A stretch of 64,000 bases of DNA from Myrmaecium sp. VS I D KN 1 (taxonomy: Eukaryota; Ascomycota; Dothideomycetes; Valsariales; Valsariaceae): contig JADQAV010000017.1 of assembly GCA_019775845.1 (NCBI GenBank), positions 434,001 through 498,000 of the forward strand. The letters are read 5' to 3'. Each line of letters opens with the position of its first letter. Positions within the stretch are counted from its first letter, which is position 1. Positions 11,801 through 23,069 of this stretch are shown piece after piece. Position numbers and translations under genes: made by a program. The notes under the pieces were generated by a model. It was not told the DNA's origin. It made no database searches and worked only from the letters and a program-made list of their open reading frames with translations.

Positions 11801-13097
11801 CGGTATCTCCATCGGTTGGAAGTTGGGTCTCGTCTGCGTTTCCACCGTGCCGATCTTGTTGGCTTGCGGTTTCTTCCGTTTCTGGATGCTGGCTCGGTTC
11901 GCGCAGCGCTCGAAGAAGGCCAACGAGAAGTCCTCGAGCTTCGCGTGCGAGGCCACGTCCGCCATCCGTACGGTCGCCTCTCTGACTCGGGAAGATGATG
12001 TGTGGCAGGAATACCACCAGCAGCTTGTTGACCAGGGTCAGAAGAGCTTGCGGTCCGTCTTGAAGTCGTCGACGCTCTACGCGATGTCTCAGTCGTTCAC
12101 TTTCCTCCCCAGCGCCCTTGGTTTCTGGTACGGCGGCCAGTTGATGGTCAAGTCGGAGTACAGCCTTTTCCAATTCTTCGCCGTCTTCTCTTCCATCCTC
12201 TTCGGCGCGCAGTCGGCCGGCACCATCTTCTCCTTCGCCCCTGACATGGGCAAGTCCAAGCAAGCCGCGGCGGAACTGAAGAAGCTTTTCGACCGCCAAC
12301 CCGAGATCGATTCCTGGTCCACGGAAGGCGAGGTGCTGGAGCACATGGAAGGTTCCGTCGAATTCCGGGACGTTCACTTCCGCTATCCCACCCGGCCCGA
12401 CCAGCCCGTCCTCCGCGGTCTCAACCTGACCGTGAAGCCGGGCCAGTACGTGGCCCTGGTCGGCGCCAGCGGCTGCGGCAAGTCGACGACGATCGCCCTG
12501 CTCGAACGGTTCTACGACCCGCTCAGCGGGGGCGTCTACGTCGACGGCAAGGAGGTCTCCTCCCTCAACCTGGTCAACTACCGCAGCTACCTCGCGCTCG
12601 TCAGCCAGGAGCCCACGCTCTACCAGGGCACGATCCGGGAGAACATTCTCATGGGCGCGGACCGGCAGGACGTGCCCGAGGCCGAGATCGTCCGCGCGTG
12701 CAAGGACGCCAACATCTACGACTTCATCCTCTCCCTGCCCGAAGGGTTCGCGACCGTCTGCGGCAGCAAGGGCGCCCTGCTCTCCGGGGGGCAGAAGCAG
12801 CGCATCGCCATCGCCCGCGCCCTCCTGCGCAACCCCAAGATCCTCCTCCTCGACGAGGCGACCTCCGCTCTGGACTCTGAGTCGGAGAAGGTCGTCCAGG
12901 CGGCGTTGGATGCGGCGGCGAAGGGTCGCACGACCATCGCGGTTGCGCATCGGTTGAGCACGATTCAGAAGGCGGATGTGATTTATGTGTTTGATGGGGG
13001 GAGGGTGGTGGAGAGTGGGACCCATGCGGAGCTGCTGGCTCGGCGCGGTCGCTACTTTGAGCTTGTTAGCTTGCAGAGTTTGGAGAAGATGCATTAA
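8883..13097 (+). CDS. mdr1: ABCB-type full-size multidrug transporter (Mdr1/Pmd1-like)
   Basis: Exons 8883-9302, 9394-10071 and 10131-13097 encode 1354 residues, the usual size for a fungal P-glycoprotein-type exporter. After an acidic, disordered N-terminus (about 1-105) come TMD1, NBD1 (Walker A GESGSGKST near 483, LSGGQKQR near 596, LLLDEATSALD near 616), a charged linker, TMD2 and NBD2 (Walker A GASGCGKST near 1144, LSGGQKQR near 1250, LLLDEATSALD near 1272). Both ATP sites look catalytically complete. The second intron uses the less common donor GTTCGT, chosen because it restores the conserved run FLNY-ALSFWMGSRFLVDGE. Family members pump hydrophobic drugs out across the plasma membrane. 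It follows an ABCC gene on the same strand, but the two are from different subfamilies and are not tandem duplicates. The gene symbol is by resemblance only. Confidence 0.95.
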
Positions 13098-14148
13098 GCC
13101 TTGTTCCTTTTCTCTTCACTACCTCTTATATTCTTTCTTCTTGTCGGGTGGCCGGTCTTGTTTCTTCTGGCTGAGAGGCTGGGTTAGATATCTCCGTTTT
13201 CGTTGTTGCGGTATTCGGTCGTACCGCTTTTTCTCTCCTCTTCCTTTCCCATTCCGCATCGCCTTTTTTCCCTTCTTCTTCTTCCATCTCTTCCTTGGAA
13301 ATATATCGCGGGCTTCTCAACTCCACTTCTTATATCCTGTATCCTGTATCCTGTACCGGACCCGCATCTTCTTTTTCCCGCGGCGTTTGCTTTCCTCCCC
13401 TTCTTCCTATGGAGGTCTTTCTGTTTAACCTTTCCCCTTCTCCTCTCCCCTCACCTCACCTCCTGCATGTTCCCCCAAGATATCCTCTCTCCTCTTCCTC
13501 CCCTACAACATTAGAAAAAGAAATCATTAAGAAGGAAAAACATAACACTCCACTTTATAAAGAGAAAAGATACCCCACTCTCCTCCGCTTCTTTTTCTTC
13601 TTCCTCCTTCTCTTTGTGAAACCTTCTGTTGTTAGGTGGTGTAAGCTTTGCTTGCTTGATCTCTTTACTGCTGTGTATGGATTTTGCTATGCTGTACGAT
13701 AATGTAGTTTATGTACATAACATGCACCGACATCTCCGATATACATACATACTACGCACGAAATATCTCTAATATTTATTTTCCTCGTCCTCATCAGCAG
13801 CAGTTTGTTACATCGACACAAGCACGAGCTGCGCATCGTAAACGGGGTATGTATGATATGGAATATCTCCCTTTCTCTTCCTCCGTTGCTCGTTGCATTC
13901 GGATATCTCATGGATGGGGCAAGGCACCTGTTGCCCAACAAACCCCCTTCCTCCTCAGATAAATGAGGATACGAATGCCTTCTCCCTCAGGTGCTCTAAT
14001 ATACATATGCCATCGACCATGGAGGCGTTCATTGGGAAGAAGGGCGCAAAAAAAGAAAAAAGAAAAGGAAAAAAGCTGCAGCAACGCAAACACAAAAGCC
14101 CCAACCCGTTAGCCCGCTGAAACATGCCACAGCCCTACCGACCCATCA
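13098..14148. other. convergent 3' region between the ABCB gene and BDP1
   Basis: No gene is recognised. The first 500 bp are strongly pyrimidine-rich on the + strand and contain a short tandem of TATCCTGTATCCTGTA at about 13330-13356. The later part is more AT-rich, with an A-rich stretch at 14045-14080. This fits the 3' untranslated and polyadenylation regions of two convergent genes. Confidence 0.5.
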
Positions 14149-16220
14149 TCAATCGTCAAACGTCTCCAGAATCTCCACATCCTCCGCCTTCTCGGCCATC
14201 TGCTTCTTCCGATCCTTCTTCCCCTTCTTGCGGCCGCGGCCGGGTCCGTCATCATCCGCACCGGCGTCGTCGTCGCCCTCCTCGCCCAAACCAGCCATCT
14301 TCTTCTGCCGAACCATCTCCTGATGCAAGCGGCGCTGGCGCTCGATCTCCTCGAGCTGAGCGTCGTGCTCCTCCGCGAGCTCACGCTCAAGCTGACGGGG
14401 ATCTTTAAACTCCGTCTCCTGCTGGCCGGTCGCCTGGAGGAAAGTGGAGAAGTCCATAGTGAGGCGATCGGTGCCGACGAGGGCCGCCTTGACGCGGTCG
14501 GGCGCGGCGCGCTCCTCGCGGACGAACTTCTGCTTGATCTGCCGGCGGGTCTTGCCGGGGAACATCTTGCTGATGAGGTAGAAGTCGGTGCCGAACATGC
14601 GGAGGGCCTCGTAGAACGCCTCCGTCTGCGCGCCGTCCCACTTCTTGTTGTTGCCGGGGAACATCAGCCGGTTGTCCGGCTCGCGCCGGTTCGCCAGCAC
14701 CCACGTCTGCGTGTTCACCCGCGTCGTCAGGTCGTTCTCCTCGTGCTCCTCCAGCTCGTCCTCGTGCTCGATCGCCTCCGCGTGCCGGTCCCGCACCAGC
14801 GAGTCCTGGTCGATCGTCATCACCCCGTTCACCAGCCGCAGCCGGGGCTCGCTCCGCCCCGCGCCCCGGCTGCCCGCCGCCTCGTTCAGCCGCGCCTCCA
14901 CCTCGTCGTCCTGCGCGCCGTTGTTGAACGACTGCTGCGCCTGGGCGAGCAGCTGCTCCCGCCGGCGCTGATTCACCTCCTCCCAGTTGATCTCCCGCAT
15001 CGCCATCTCCCGCGTCGACACCTTGCCCGTGCGCACGCGGATGAGGTCGGCCATCGAGATCTCGTCCGGTGCAATCTCTTGCTCTTGAGCGTCTTCGGGG
15101 GTCGGAGAGCGTAGTTTTCGGCCTCGGCGGCTTACCGCGGCACCATCTTCCTCGCCTTCTCCGGTCCTGCTCTCAGCCGGGGTCGTTTTCTTCCGGGGCG
15201 CTCTCCGCTTGGGTTTAGCGACCGCTGTAACACCATCCGAGCCTGCCTCTCCTTCCGTGACTGCTCCCTCCGTACCTTGTTGTGTCTTCTTGGGGTGAGC
15301 TTTGCGCGGCTTTCGAGGTTTCGTCACCGGTCTCGCCTCGGTTTGTGTACTGGCGGCCTCTTCGCCGCCCTCTTGCCCTTCTACCGATGCTTCTACAGCC
15401 TGTCCATCATTCTCTTTCGATTTGCGTGCGACAGTTCTCGGCTTCCGCGGCGCGCGGGTCTTCTGTGGCGGTTGGGAATCATTTGCGCTGGCCGCATCGT
15501 TGTTGGACGGCGCAGTACCCTGCGAATCCACAGGAGGTGCTTCCGGAGGAGCGCTTACCACAGCAGTCGTAGCGGAGGTTACGGGTGCTGGCTCAAATAG
15601 GGGAGATGACCTAGGGTTCGCAGTTGGACCTGTCGCGGTCGCGGACTCTTGTGGAGTGGCTTCAACACGCGGTGCAGCGGGCGTGGGTACTGGCGTCGGT
15701 GTAGGCCGTGCAGTCTCCGTTGTTTCGATCCGTCTGCGCTTGGGCGAACGCTCGCCAGTACCATCCTCCACTGTTGTGACGACCTGTGGAACTCTGCTGG
15801 TTTCAGCTTCAGCAGCTATGGGGGGAATTGGCTTGGCAACTGCGATCGGCGTGTGCAGAGCAGTGGACTGAGCTGACTGTGTAGCTGTGGAAGGCGCCGT
15901 TCCTGGAATCGAAGCATGTTCCGGCTGGTTCGCGGGCTGTGCATTCTGTACGGGTGCACTATCGGCTGGCAAGTGTTCTGGCTGAGTCGACGGTTCGGTA
16001 GGTACCACAGCTTCTCGCGCAGGACCATCGGTGCTTGTTTGCGTAGACTCGGCGGGTTGAGATTGAGAGGGTTGAGCTGCGGCTGCGGCTCCAGGACGTC
16101 GACGACCGGGAGCCTTGGGCGCGAATTTCCGCGTGGATTTGTCTGCAAGAACGTCAGTACGCAGCCGTAACCTTGCGTGAAGGTAATGTGCTCTTTACTG
16201 ATCGCTGAGCTGCCGAACAT
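14149..16220 (-). CDS. BDP1: TFIIIB component B'' (Bdp1)
   Basis: Exons 16220-16199 and 16142-14149 (56-bp intron between) encode 671 residues. The 22-nt first exon joins to give MFGSSAINKSTRKFAPKA, the standard start of fungal Bdp1, which fixes the splice sites. A long disordered region rich in Pro, Ala, Thr and basic patches (about 20-330) comes first. The conserved block follows: a TREMAMREINWEEVNQRR-like segment and a Myb/SANT domain near 508-555 (NKKWDGAQTEAFYEALRMFG, then FPGKTRRQIKQKF). A charged, Lys-rich C-terminus ends the protein. Bdp1 joins TBP and Brf1 on tRNA, 5S and U6 promoters to recruit RNA polymerase III in the nucleus. It is divergent from BRE1 with about 430 bp between start codons. 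Confidence 0.93.
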
Positions 16221-16649
16221 GGTGAATTCGACGATGTTCGGGCAATTGTATGCCCTTCCCCTAAAGCGTGTGAGGATGACGAGGGCGCCGAGAGCGTAAA
16301 AACGATACTGCCAGGTGATACTCGCTCTCAGTCCTCGACCCGGCGGACTTCGAGTTGCGAGGTCAAAAGGTTATCGATACGGTAAGGATTGATAGACGGA
16401 CGCGTGGCCCGTGCGCGCTGGGCGACGCCAGTCACGTGCATGTCTCTCAACTTCAAGTTCGTTTTGTAACTCTCTCCCTGTCCCCTCACAACCTCACAAC
16501 ATACGTCCCGACTTGCTCTCGCCCACCCTAGACAGCCGCAGCGTCTGGAATACTGCCGTCATTGCATCCTATACAGCCTTATGTCATAAGCGGTCGCGGT
16601 TGAGGTTGCCCTTCCGTGTCCTTCGCCTTCCTTCCACCTGTTGGCCCTG
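16221..16649. promoter_or_regulatory. bidirectional promoter between BDP1 and BRE1
   Basis: This 430-bp gap must hold the promoters of both divergent genes. I see CT-rich leader sequence towards BRE1 (about 16465-16490) but no clear TATA element for either side. Confidence 0.55.
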
Positions 16650-19104
16650 ATGAGGCTCGAGGCCCGAACAATTTCTGTTCCATCACTTGGCGGAGTCAAG
16701 ATGGAGGATCGGAAGAGGCCAGCGATCCCTGATCAGGATGATACCGTTCCTCCGGCGAAGAGGCAAGCCTTGGCCGTCAATGGCTCTCGGTCACACGGCG
16801 ATGCTGACATGCCCTTCAAGGAGGATATCGAGGTGTGTAACCCGTCTCGAACCCGGTGCATCGCCGCCACTCAACCTCGCGAGCATCTAGCTGACCGGCC
16901 CACGTGTGTTCAGGCATACCAGAAGGATGCGATTCTCCGGCAAATGAAGGAGTACAAGCGAGAGAAGAACCTGCTAGAAGCACATGTGGCGGACCTCGAA
17001 AAACGATCCGCTTTCCACGATGATCACATCCGCGCCATAGATCTGTGGTTCATGCAGGTATGTCCATGCCTGTCCCATGACGTGTGGTACTTTGGCTGAT
17101 AACCACTTCCAGCTGGTTGACGAGATCAGGATACTCACCAACAATGCCGATACGCTAGGAGCACCGCGAAAGCTTGATAAAGATGAGCTGGGTAGGTTTG
17201 CGACCCTATGCATTTTATGGGTATGGGTCATTAACACTGGTTATAGAATCGATCTTCCCGCCTACGCTCCTATCGTCGGAGTCGGAACTATTCGAAAAAC
17301 ACCTTTCGTCTCGGTCGGAGAAGATCAAAGCCGCTTTGACTGATCTATTTACGAGAGTGCCAACTGCGTCGCCAGATGTTAAGCAACTCCAGGAACAACT
17401 ATCGAAACATCTTCATGCGGAAAAGGAACATATTGCTCAGCTCCATAAACTGACAGTGGATAAGGAAACCGTCACGCAACAACTAGATTCGGCAACTAAA
17501 CGGTATTTTATAGCGGAAAAGAAGTTCGATAGGGCAAGAAGTGCGCAAGTGGCCAAGTTGGAACAGCAAGCTCTGCAGAGCGCTACCTCATCTTCCGATG
17601 ATCCCTCTAGTACTAAGGCAGAAAGATCCGGAAATTCGAACGGTACAGATAACAGCATAGGTCTTGAAGATTCCGAAGTCGCGCGCAAGGAAGCAGTTGC
17701 CGAGGCCGCGAAGCTAAAAGAGCAGCTCGCGAAAATGGAAGCAGAGAACAAAAAGCTGTCCGAAGACCTCACTGCATTGAATGCCCGTATGGCCAGCTTG
17801 TCGGATGATGATTATGCCAAAACCGAACTTTTCAAACTGACCAAGTCCCAACTCGTTGAGGCAATTCAGAAATTGAACGATCTGGAAGCACGGAGCACGC
17901 AAATAAAGGAGGAAAACCAAAAGTTACAAGCGGAGCGGACATCTTACCGGATCCAAGTAGACGAGGAGACGCGCGCCACCATTACTGAAACGGAGGCCCA
18001 ACTTGCCCGCGCAGAAACGGATTTGACCAGAGTTCGCAATTCCCGGGACGAATTAGCAGCGGAGATCGCAGTGCTCAAGGCCAGCCAGGGTGACCATCGG
18101 GCATCGTTGGACCAGCTCAAGGAGCTTGCGAGCGCTCGCGAGACAAGGATATCCGCACTTGAAATGGAAATTGAGCGGTATAAGCTCCGAATTGGTGAAA
18201 CTCAACCTACTACGGAGGATCAGACGGCATATGACAGCATGTCCACGGAGGAACTGCGCAATAAGCTCATCGCCAAACAGAAGGAGTGCGATCTCCTGAA
18301 TCTGGAGTTACCATCCATGGAGGCTGCATGGAAAAAGGTTCAGGCGCTGGCGTCGAGCAAAGTCGGGACAGATGCTTCATGGGAAGAACAAGTCTCTCGT
18401 CTGAATGCAGAGAAAACGAAGGCGGAACAGAAGTACTTCAGTGCTATGAAGGCTAAAGAAGCTCGGGATATGGAAAATCGGACACTACGCGCCCAAAACG
18501 CCAAAAGTGCCGAAATTCTCACTGCACATAAGACGGATGAGGCCCATACTCGGCTTATAATTTCCAATCTCGAAAAACAACTTGCAGAAGCCAAAGAAAT
18601 CATAAGCAACATGACAGCCATCCACCGGACTTCTCAGCACAAGGCTAGTGAGCAGACAATGCTTGCAGAGGGTCTTTCAGCGCAGAACACGGAGTTGAAG
18701 AAACTACTCAGTGCTAAAGAAACAAGTTTACAGGCGTCTGAGCATGCGCGTCGGGAAGCTGAGGTAGAGCGTGAAAAGTACAAAGTCGCATCGGAAGAAG
18801 CAAAAAAGCAGGTTGAAGTGTGGCGCAAGAAGGGTACTTCCAGCCAGTCCGAGGAGGAACAAGCGCTGCGGGTGAGTCGTTCCACATCACCAATTGCCTT
18901 AATCAATACAGGTGCTAACATAGTCATCAGAACATCGCCATGTGCAACGTCTGCCATAAAAACTTCAAGGACACTGTCATCAAGTCTTGCGGCCACGTAA
19001 CTTGCAAAGCTTGTGTTGAGGAGCGGCTTACTTCTCGCTCACGAAAGTGCCCATTGTGTGGCAAAGCCTTTGCCCAGTCAGACGCACTGAGGGTCCACCT
19101 CTGA
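16650..19104 (+). CDS. BRE1: Bre1-type E3 ubiquitin ligase for histone H2B
   Basis: Exons 16650-16832, 16914-17057, 17113-17191, 17247-18871 and 18931-19104 encode 734 residues. An alternative start at 16701 (MEDRKRPAIPDQDD) would give 717 and resembles the core start of other fungal Bre1 proteins. Residues from about 75 to 660 are almost continuous coiled coil rich in Glu, Lys, Ala and Gln. The last 55 residues hold a C3HC4 RING (CNVCHKNF, CGHVTCKACVEERL, CPLCGKAF) that sits in its own final exon. Bre1 works with Rad6 to monoubiquitinate H2B in the nucleus, which is needed for H3K4 and H3K79 methylation. The four introns are 55-81 bp with good branch sites. Confidence 0.93.
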
Positions 19105-20398
19105 TACCCGCTTTACTGTTCCTCTTTGCACCTTCTTTGTACTATTATTTTGCTGATTCTTTATCTGCATGCGGCGTCGGAAAGCAAGCATCACAGCTGT
19201 GGGGTAGGTACAGGCGTCTCGGCTGGGCCTCGGACTATATCCCTCAAATTCTTCGGAAATGCCGTGTTTTGTCTCATCAACAAGGGAACCAGGGAAGGAG
19301 CACGAACGAAGAAACGCTTTCAATGTCTGGTTATTCCGTTTGACGCGTCAGTCCTACGCTATTCGGTTGCTCCGGGTTGCTTCATTCCAAGACCACTATT
19401 TTTGTGGGCTTTCGATCTGTCTTTTCATAGACTCGGCGAGTTCTGGTGTTGAGTCCACTCGACTGGGGCCGCCTCTTTGACGGACGTCCTGAGATACGAG
19501 AAGAAAGGCTCTATTATGTACTATACTGGCTATCGTCGCCTTCTAGCCCATGCGATCGACGAAAATTGCGGACTTCCATCCGTACCTCGAACTCAATGTC
19601 CAGTCGCGATATTGAATGCCCCTATCATGTGGGTACAGCGGATGTGACTCTACCTAGGACAGATGGCGGGGCGAAGCACATGGGTCTGAGTGGAAAGGCT
19701 TTAAATGGAAGATGTACTCTTGATTCCACTTAGCAGTATCTTGCGGTCGCTGGAGGTATTCTCTAGTTCAGTGACGGAGGATATGTACAAGCTCGAGATC
19801 ACCCCATAGGTTTCGGTATCACTCAGACTTCTAACTGACGTTGGCTCTCTCGGCCATGGAAGGGCTTTGCAAACCGATGGAGATCTGGCGCTCACCGACC
19901 AGCAAGCGTTCAGTGAAAAAAGGCGAGAGACAGTGGAGTCGGCTTCTGGATGGATTATACCCATCCCCATGCTAACTTCGATATCACGGCCGCTACCTAG
20001 AGAATCAAGCGTAGTTGAGATTCCAGAGTTATCTGTATACGGAATCCCGTTTATTAAGCGGCCATCTTGGGTGCCGATATGATACAGGATATACCTCGTG
20101 GAAATCTAACCCTGGGCTCCTGGAGCTGAACAAGGCTGTTAAGATATGTGCGTGTCTTCGCCAGATTTTTATGGAATATAAAGAAATCTAAAGAAATTAA
20201 AGCCATGAGCAACAAGCCTCGTGAAAGGACATGAGCTTGACCATGTCCTGAGATCCGTGCGTGCAGATCACAGCCCCACCGAACTTGGACCCTGATTTTT
20301 ACTTCCGAGTTTCCATCTCCGCCGCATTCTCCGTATTGCGATCGCGAACCATTCTGCTATAAGATTTCTTCTTTCAGCATTCATAACCCACCGACACA
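19105..20398. other. 1.3-kb intergenic region, no gene recognised
   Basis: It contains the 3' end of BRE1 and the promoter of BMT5. Open frames up to about 108 residues occur but resemble no family and lack consistent codon use. I see no repeat ends or RNA gene. Just before BMT5 the sequence is AT-richer (about 20165-20210) and then has TTTCTTCTTTCAGC, a likely transcript leader. Confidence 0.45.
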
Positions 20399-21365
20399 AT
20401 GGGCAGAGCGGCTAAACGACGTAAGGCTGAGCATCGCGCAGGCGTGAAGCCCAAGCTGCCGCACCGAAACGCCAAATACAACACCGCCCCTCCACCGCCG
20501 CCGTCGAAAAAGCCGTCGCAGAAGGCCGGCCCCAAGAAGGAGCAGCACACCGAGCCGACCATCCCATTCGACCCGCTCGACCGCATCCTCGTCCTCGGCG
20601 ACGGCGACCTCTCCTTCGGCGCCGCGCTGGCCGCGCACCACGGCTGCGCCGACCTGCTCGTCACCGCCTTCGACCCGGAGCCAACGCTGCTGGTGAAGTA
20701 CCCGCAGGCGCGGGCGCACCGGGACACCATCGTCGAGCACGACCAGCGCGTTCTCTGCGGCGTGGACGCGACGAAGCTGAGCCAGAAGGAGATCCGCAAG
20801 GGCCGCCGCTGGGACCGGATCATCTTCAATTTCCCCCATGTCGGCGGGAAGAGCACCGACGTGAATCGGCAGGTGCGGTATAACCAAGGTATGTGTGTTT
20901 GCGCGGTTCGGGAGCGGGAGTGGGAGCGGCTGTGGTCTACTCTGGAAGATCTGATGGCGCTCCGGCTCCCTATGGTTTTTTCTTGGACATACGTATACAT
21001 GAGGCTAACGATCCGCACCCGCTGCAGAGCTGCTGGTGAACTTCTTCAAGGCAGCGCTGCCCCTGCTCGCCCGACCGGACGGGACGATCATCGTGACGCT
21101 GTTCGAGGGGGAGCCGTACACGCTGTGGAACGTGCGGGACCTCGCCCGCCACGTCGGCCTGAGGGTGATCCGGAGCTTCAAGTTCCAGCCGGCCGCCTAC
21201 CCGGGCTACAAGCACGCGCGGACGCTCGGGAACATCGAGGGCGGCGGCGGCGCGTGGAAGGGCGAGGACCGTCCGAGCCGGACGTACGTCTTTGGCGTGC
21301 CGGATGAGGACGCGGGAGCGGAGAAGAAGAGGAAGCGGGCCGGCAGCGAGTCGGACGACGATTGA
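20399..21365 (+). CDS. BMT5: 25S rRNA (uridine-N3)-methyltransferase, Bmt5 family
   Basis: Exons 20399-20888 and 21028-21365 around a 139-bp intron encode 275 residues. A basic N-terminus (MGRAAKRRKAEHRAG, a likely nucleolar signal) precedes the DUF2431 Rossmann methyltransferase fold: the SAM-binding loop ILVLGDGDLSFGAAL near 62-76, DPEPTLLVKYP, then FNFPHVGGKSTDVNRQVRYNQ, which continues across the intron into ELLVNFFKAALPLL. The tail is short, acidic and basic. Yeast Bmt5 makes m3U2634 in 25S rRNA in the nucleolus. The intron is the longest of the ordinary introns nearby. The strong family motifs make the assignment firm. Confidence 0.92.
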
Positions 21366-21656
21366 AGAAGGGGAGGTGGGATGGAACGGAGCGTTGCACC
21401 CCGGGCGAGGCGTTCCGCGTTGAGGTATTGATGTCTAATTTACAAGGATATCATATGAAAGTCATGAGGGTCATTAAAAAGAGGAAAAGCGACAGGAAAA
21501 CAGCTGTCCGAGCCAGGCACCGTGCCAGGTCTCCTTTACACCACAAATCCGCGGATCCAGTCCAACCTCATCCTGCCAACGCCGGTTTCCCTTTCCGGGC
21601 CACCGAAAGAAATGCCCTCGGGGCATAAAACATGAGCGCGGCACCAGGACGTTAAC

Positions 21657-23069
21657 TCATGAGATGAAGACTTTCCTGACTTCAGCTTCGCGGTACTCCT
21701 CGTTGAAGTTGGTCAGATCCCGGACCTTTCCTAGAGGAGTGCCTAGCTTCTCATTCATTTGTCGCAGCCGCTCGCTTCCATATACACGGCCGTTGGGGAG
21801 GACGACCGGGTCATTCTCGACATGGCTCTTGGAGTGGTGGGCATATGGAACGTTTCGGGCGAGCTCATTCAGCTCCGTCGAGCAGATTGGGCAAACGCTC
21901 GTCATGGTGGACGATGCATTGGTGGAGGAGCTTGTAACGTCAGAGTGGCAGGCTGGAGTTTTCAAAACGGACAGTCCCAGGGAGAGTGCGATCTGGAGCA
22001 GCGGTCTATCTGGCAGGGAATAGAGCGTGTGGTGGGCGCGCAGAAAGCATCTTGCAAGGTACTCCCAGCGGTCCCGGGAGTACAGGCTCTGGGGTTTACG
22101 TTAGCACGGTGTACATGAAAAAAATATGCGGGCTGATGCGTACTTTGTATGGCTCGACATCCGTGTCCGCTGGGAATGCCAACATGCCCGCGGCGTGATT
22201 CAATAGCGTGGTGTCCTGGTGCTGCAGAAGATGTTTCTGGGCATAAGTGCGGGCCTCGATCAACTTCTTCGTCGTGCCAGTACGGACTAGCTCAATATAG
22301 TGCTGGAATCGGAGTTCAAACTCTAGGTCACACTAGGGTGAAACACCAAGCTTAGCCGTCCACCTCAAACACGTAGATATCGTTCACGGCAGTGCAGAGT
22401 AAATAGTAAAGAGTGGAACACTCACGTTATTTTTACTTAAAGCCTGTTTGTTCTCTCGGCACCAGTTCAGACAGGGTAATATTTCGCCGCTCCTCAAGCT
22501 CGACTCGATTCTGTGGCACGACTCAAACGCGTTGATGTCCACGAGGTTCTCGATGCCCTTCTCCTTCGCGAGGGCTCGGGCTGATTCGATGTAGCCAGCT
22601 CGCAGGAGGTAATCAACGATAAGGCGGTTCAGGCGTGTCCGGCTCCACTCTTCGTACTTCACGTCAGTCAATCCCGGAATGCTGTAAAGGTCGTCCAGAT
22701 GGTCTATTCGGGCACGGGCCGACTTCATGATAACCTCCTCCTCTTCGTGCAGAGTCTCCAACTTGCGCTTCAGATTTTGCATCTTCGCGAGTGCCAGGTC
22801 GATCGTCTCCAGAGGACCGGTTTTCGAGTCCGTCACGCCGTTGTCGAGAATCTTCCGGACGTCCTTGGTGTCGTGCTCGATGTACCGCTGCGCCGTTTTG
22901 AAGGTCTTCCGGTGCTGCTCGTAGGGCATGCGAAGCAGCTGCTGATCCTGTGCGATGATGCCGATGTCAGTCAAGAGCTCTGTTGCTGTGTGGTTAAAAG
23001 AGGCGGTGGTAGGCATACCAGGATCAAGTGTTGCTCGTGGTTGAGCTTGGTATTGGTCAGCTCGGCCAT
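21657..23069 (-). CDS. FYV10: GID/CTLH E3 ligase RING subunit (Fyv10/Gid9, MAEA-like)
   Basis: Exons 23069-23019, 22947-22426, 22332-22144 and 22088-21657 encode 397 residues. The first exon gives MAELTNTKLNHEQHLIL, joined to DQQLLRMPYEQHRKTFKTAQ, the standard family start. A LisH motif lies near 124-155 and is followed by CTLH/CRA helices (AFESCHRIESSLRSGEILPCL and LEFELRFQHYIELVR). The degenerate RING-Gid domain runs from about 321 to the end (CPICSTELNELARNVPYAHH, then LPNGRVYG, ending KVFIS). In yeast this subunit pairs with Gid2 as the catalytic RING of the complex that degrades gluconeogenic enzymes when glucose returns. The acceptor of the second intron, just before TGTGACCTAGAG, is the least certain junction; it adds Cys-Asp before the conserved LEFELR. 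Confidence 0.92.

Noticed and set aside
10995-13094. 699-codon open frame antisense to the ABCB transporter
   Set aside because: It exactly shadows the coding strand, is full of Arg/Glu/Gly/Leu from complementing a C-ending codon bias, and resembles no protein family. The sense frame has all ABC motifs.
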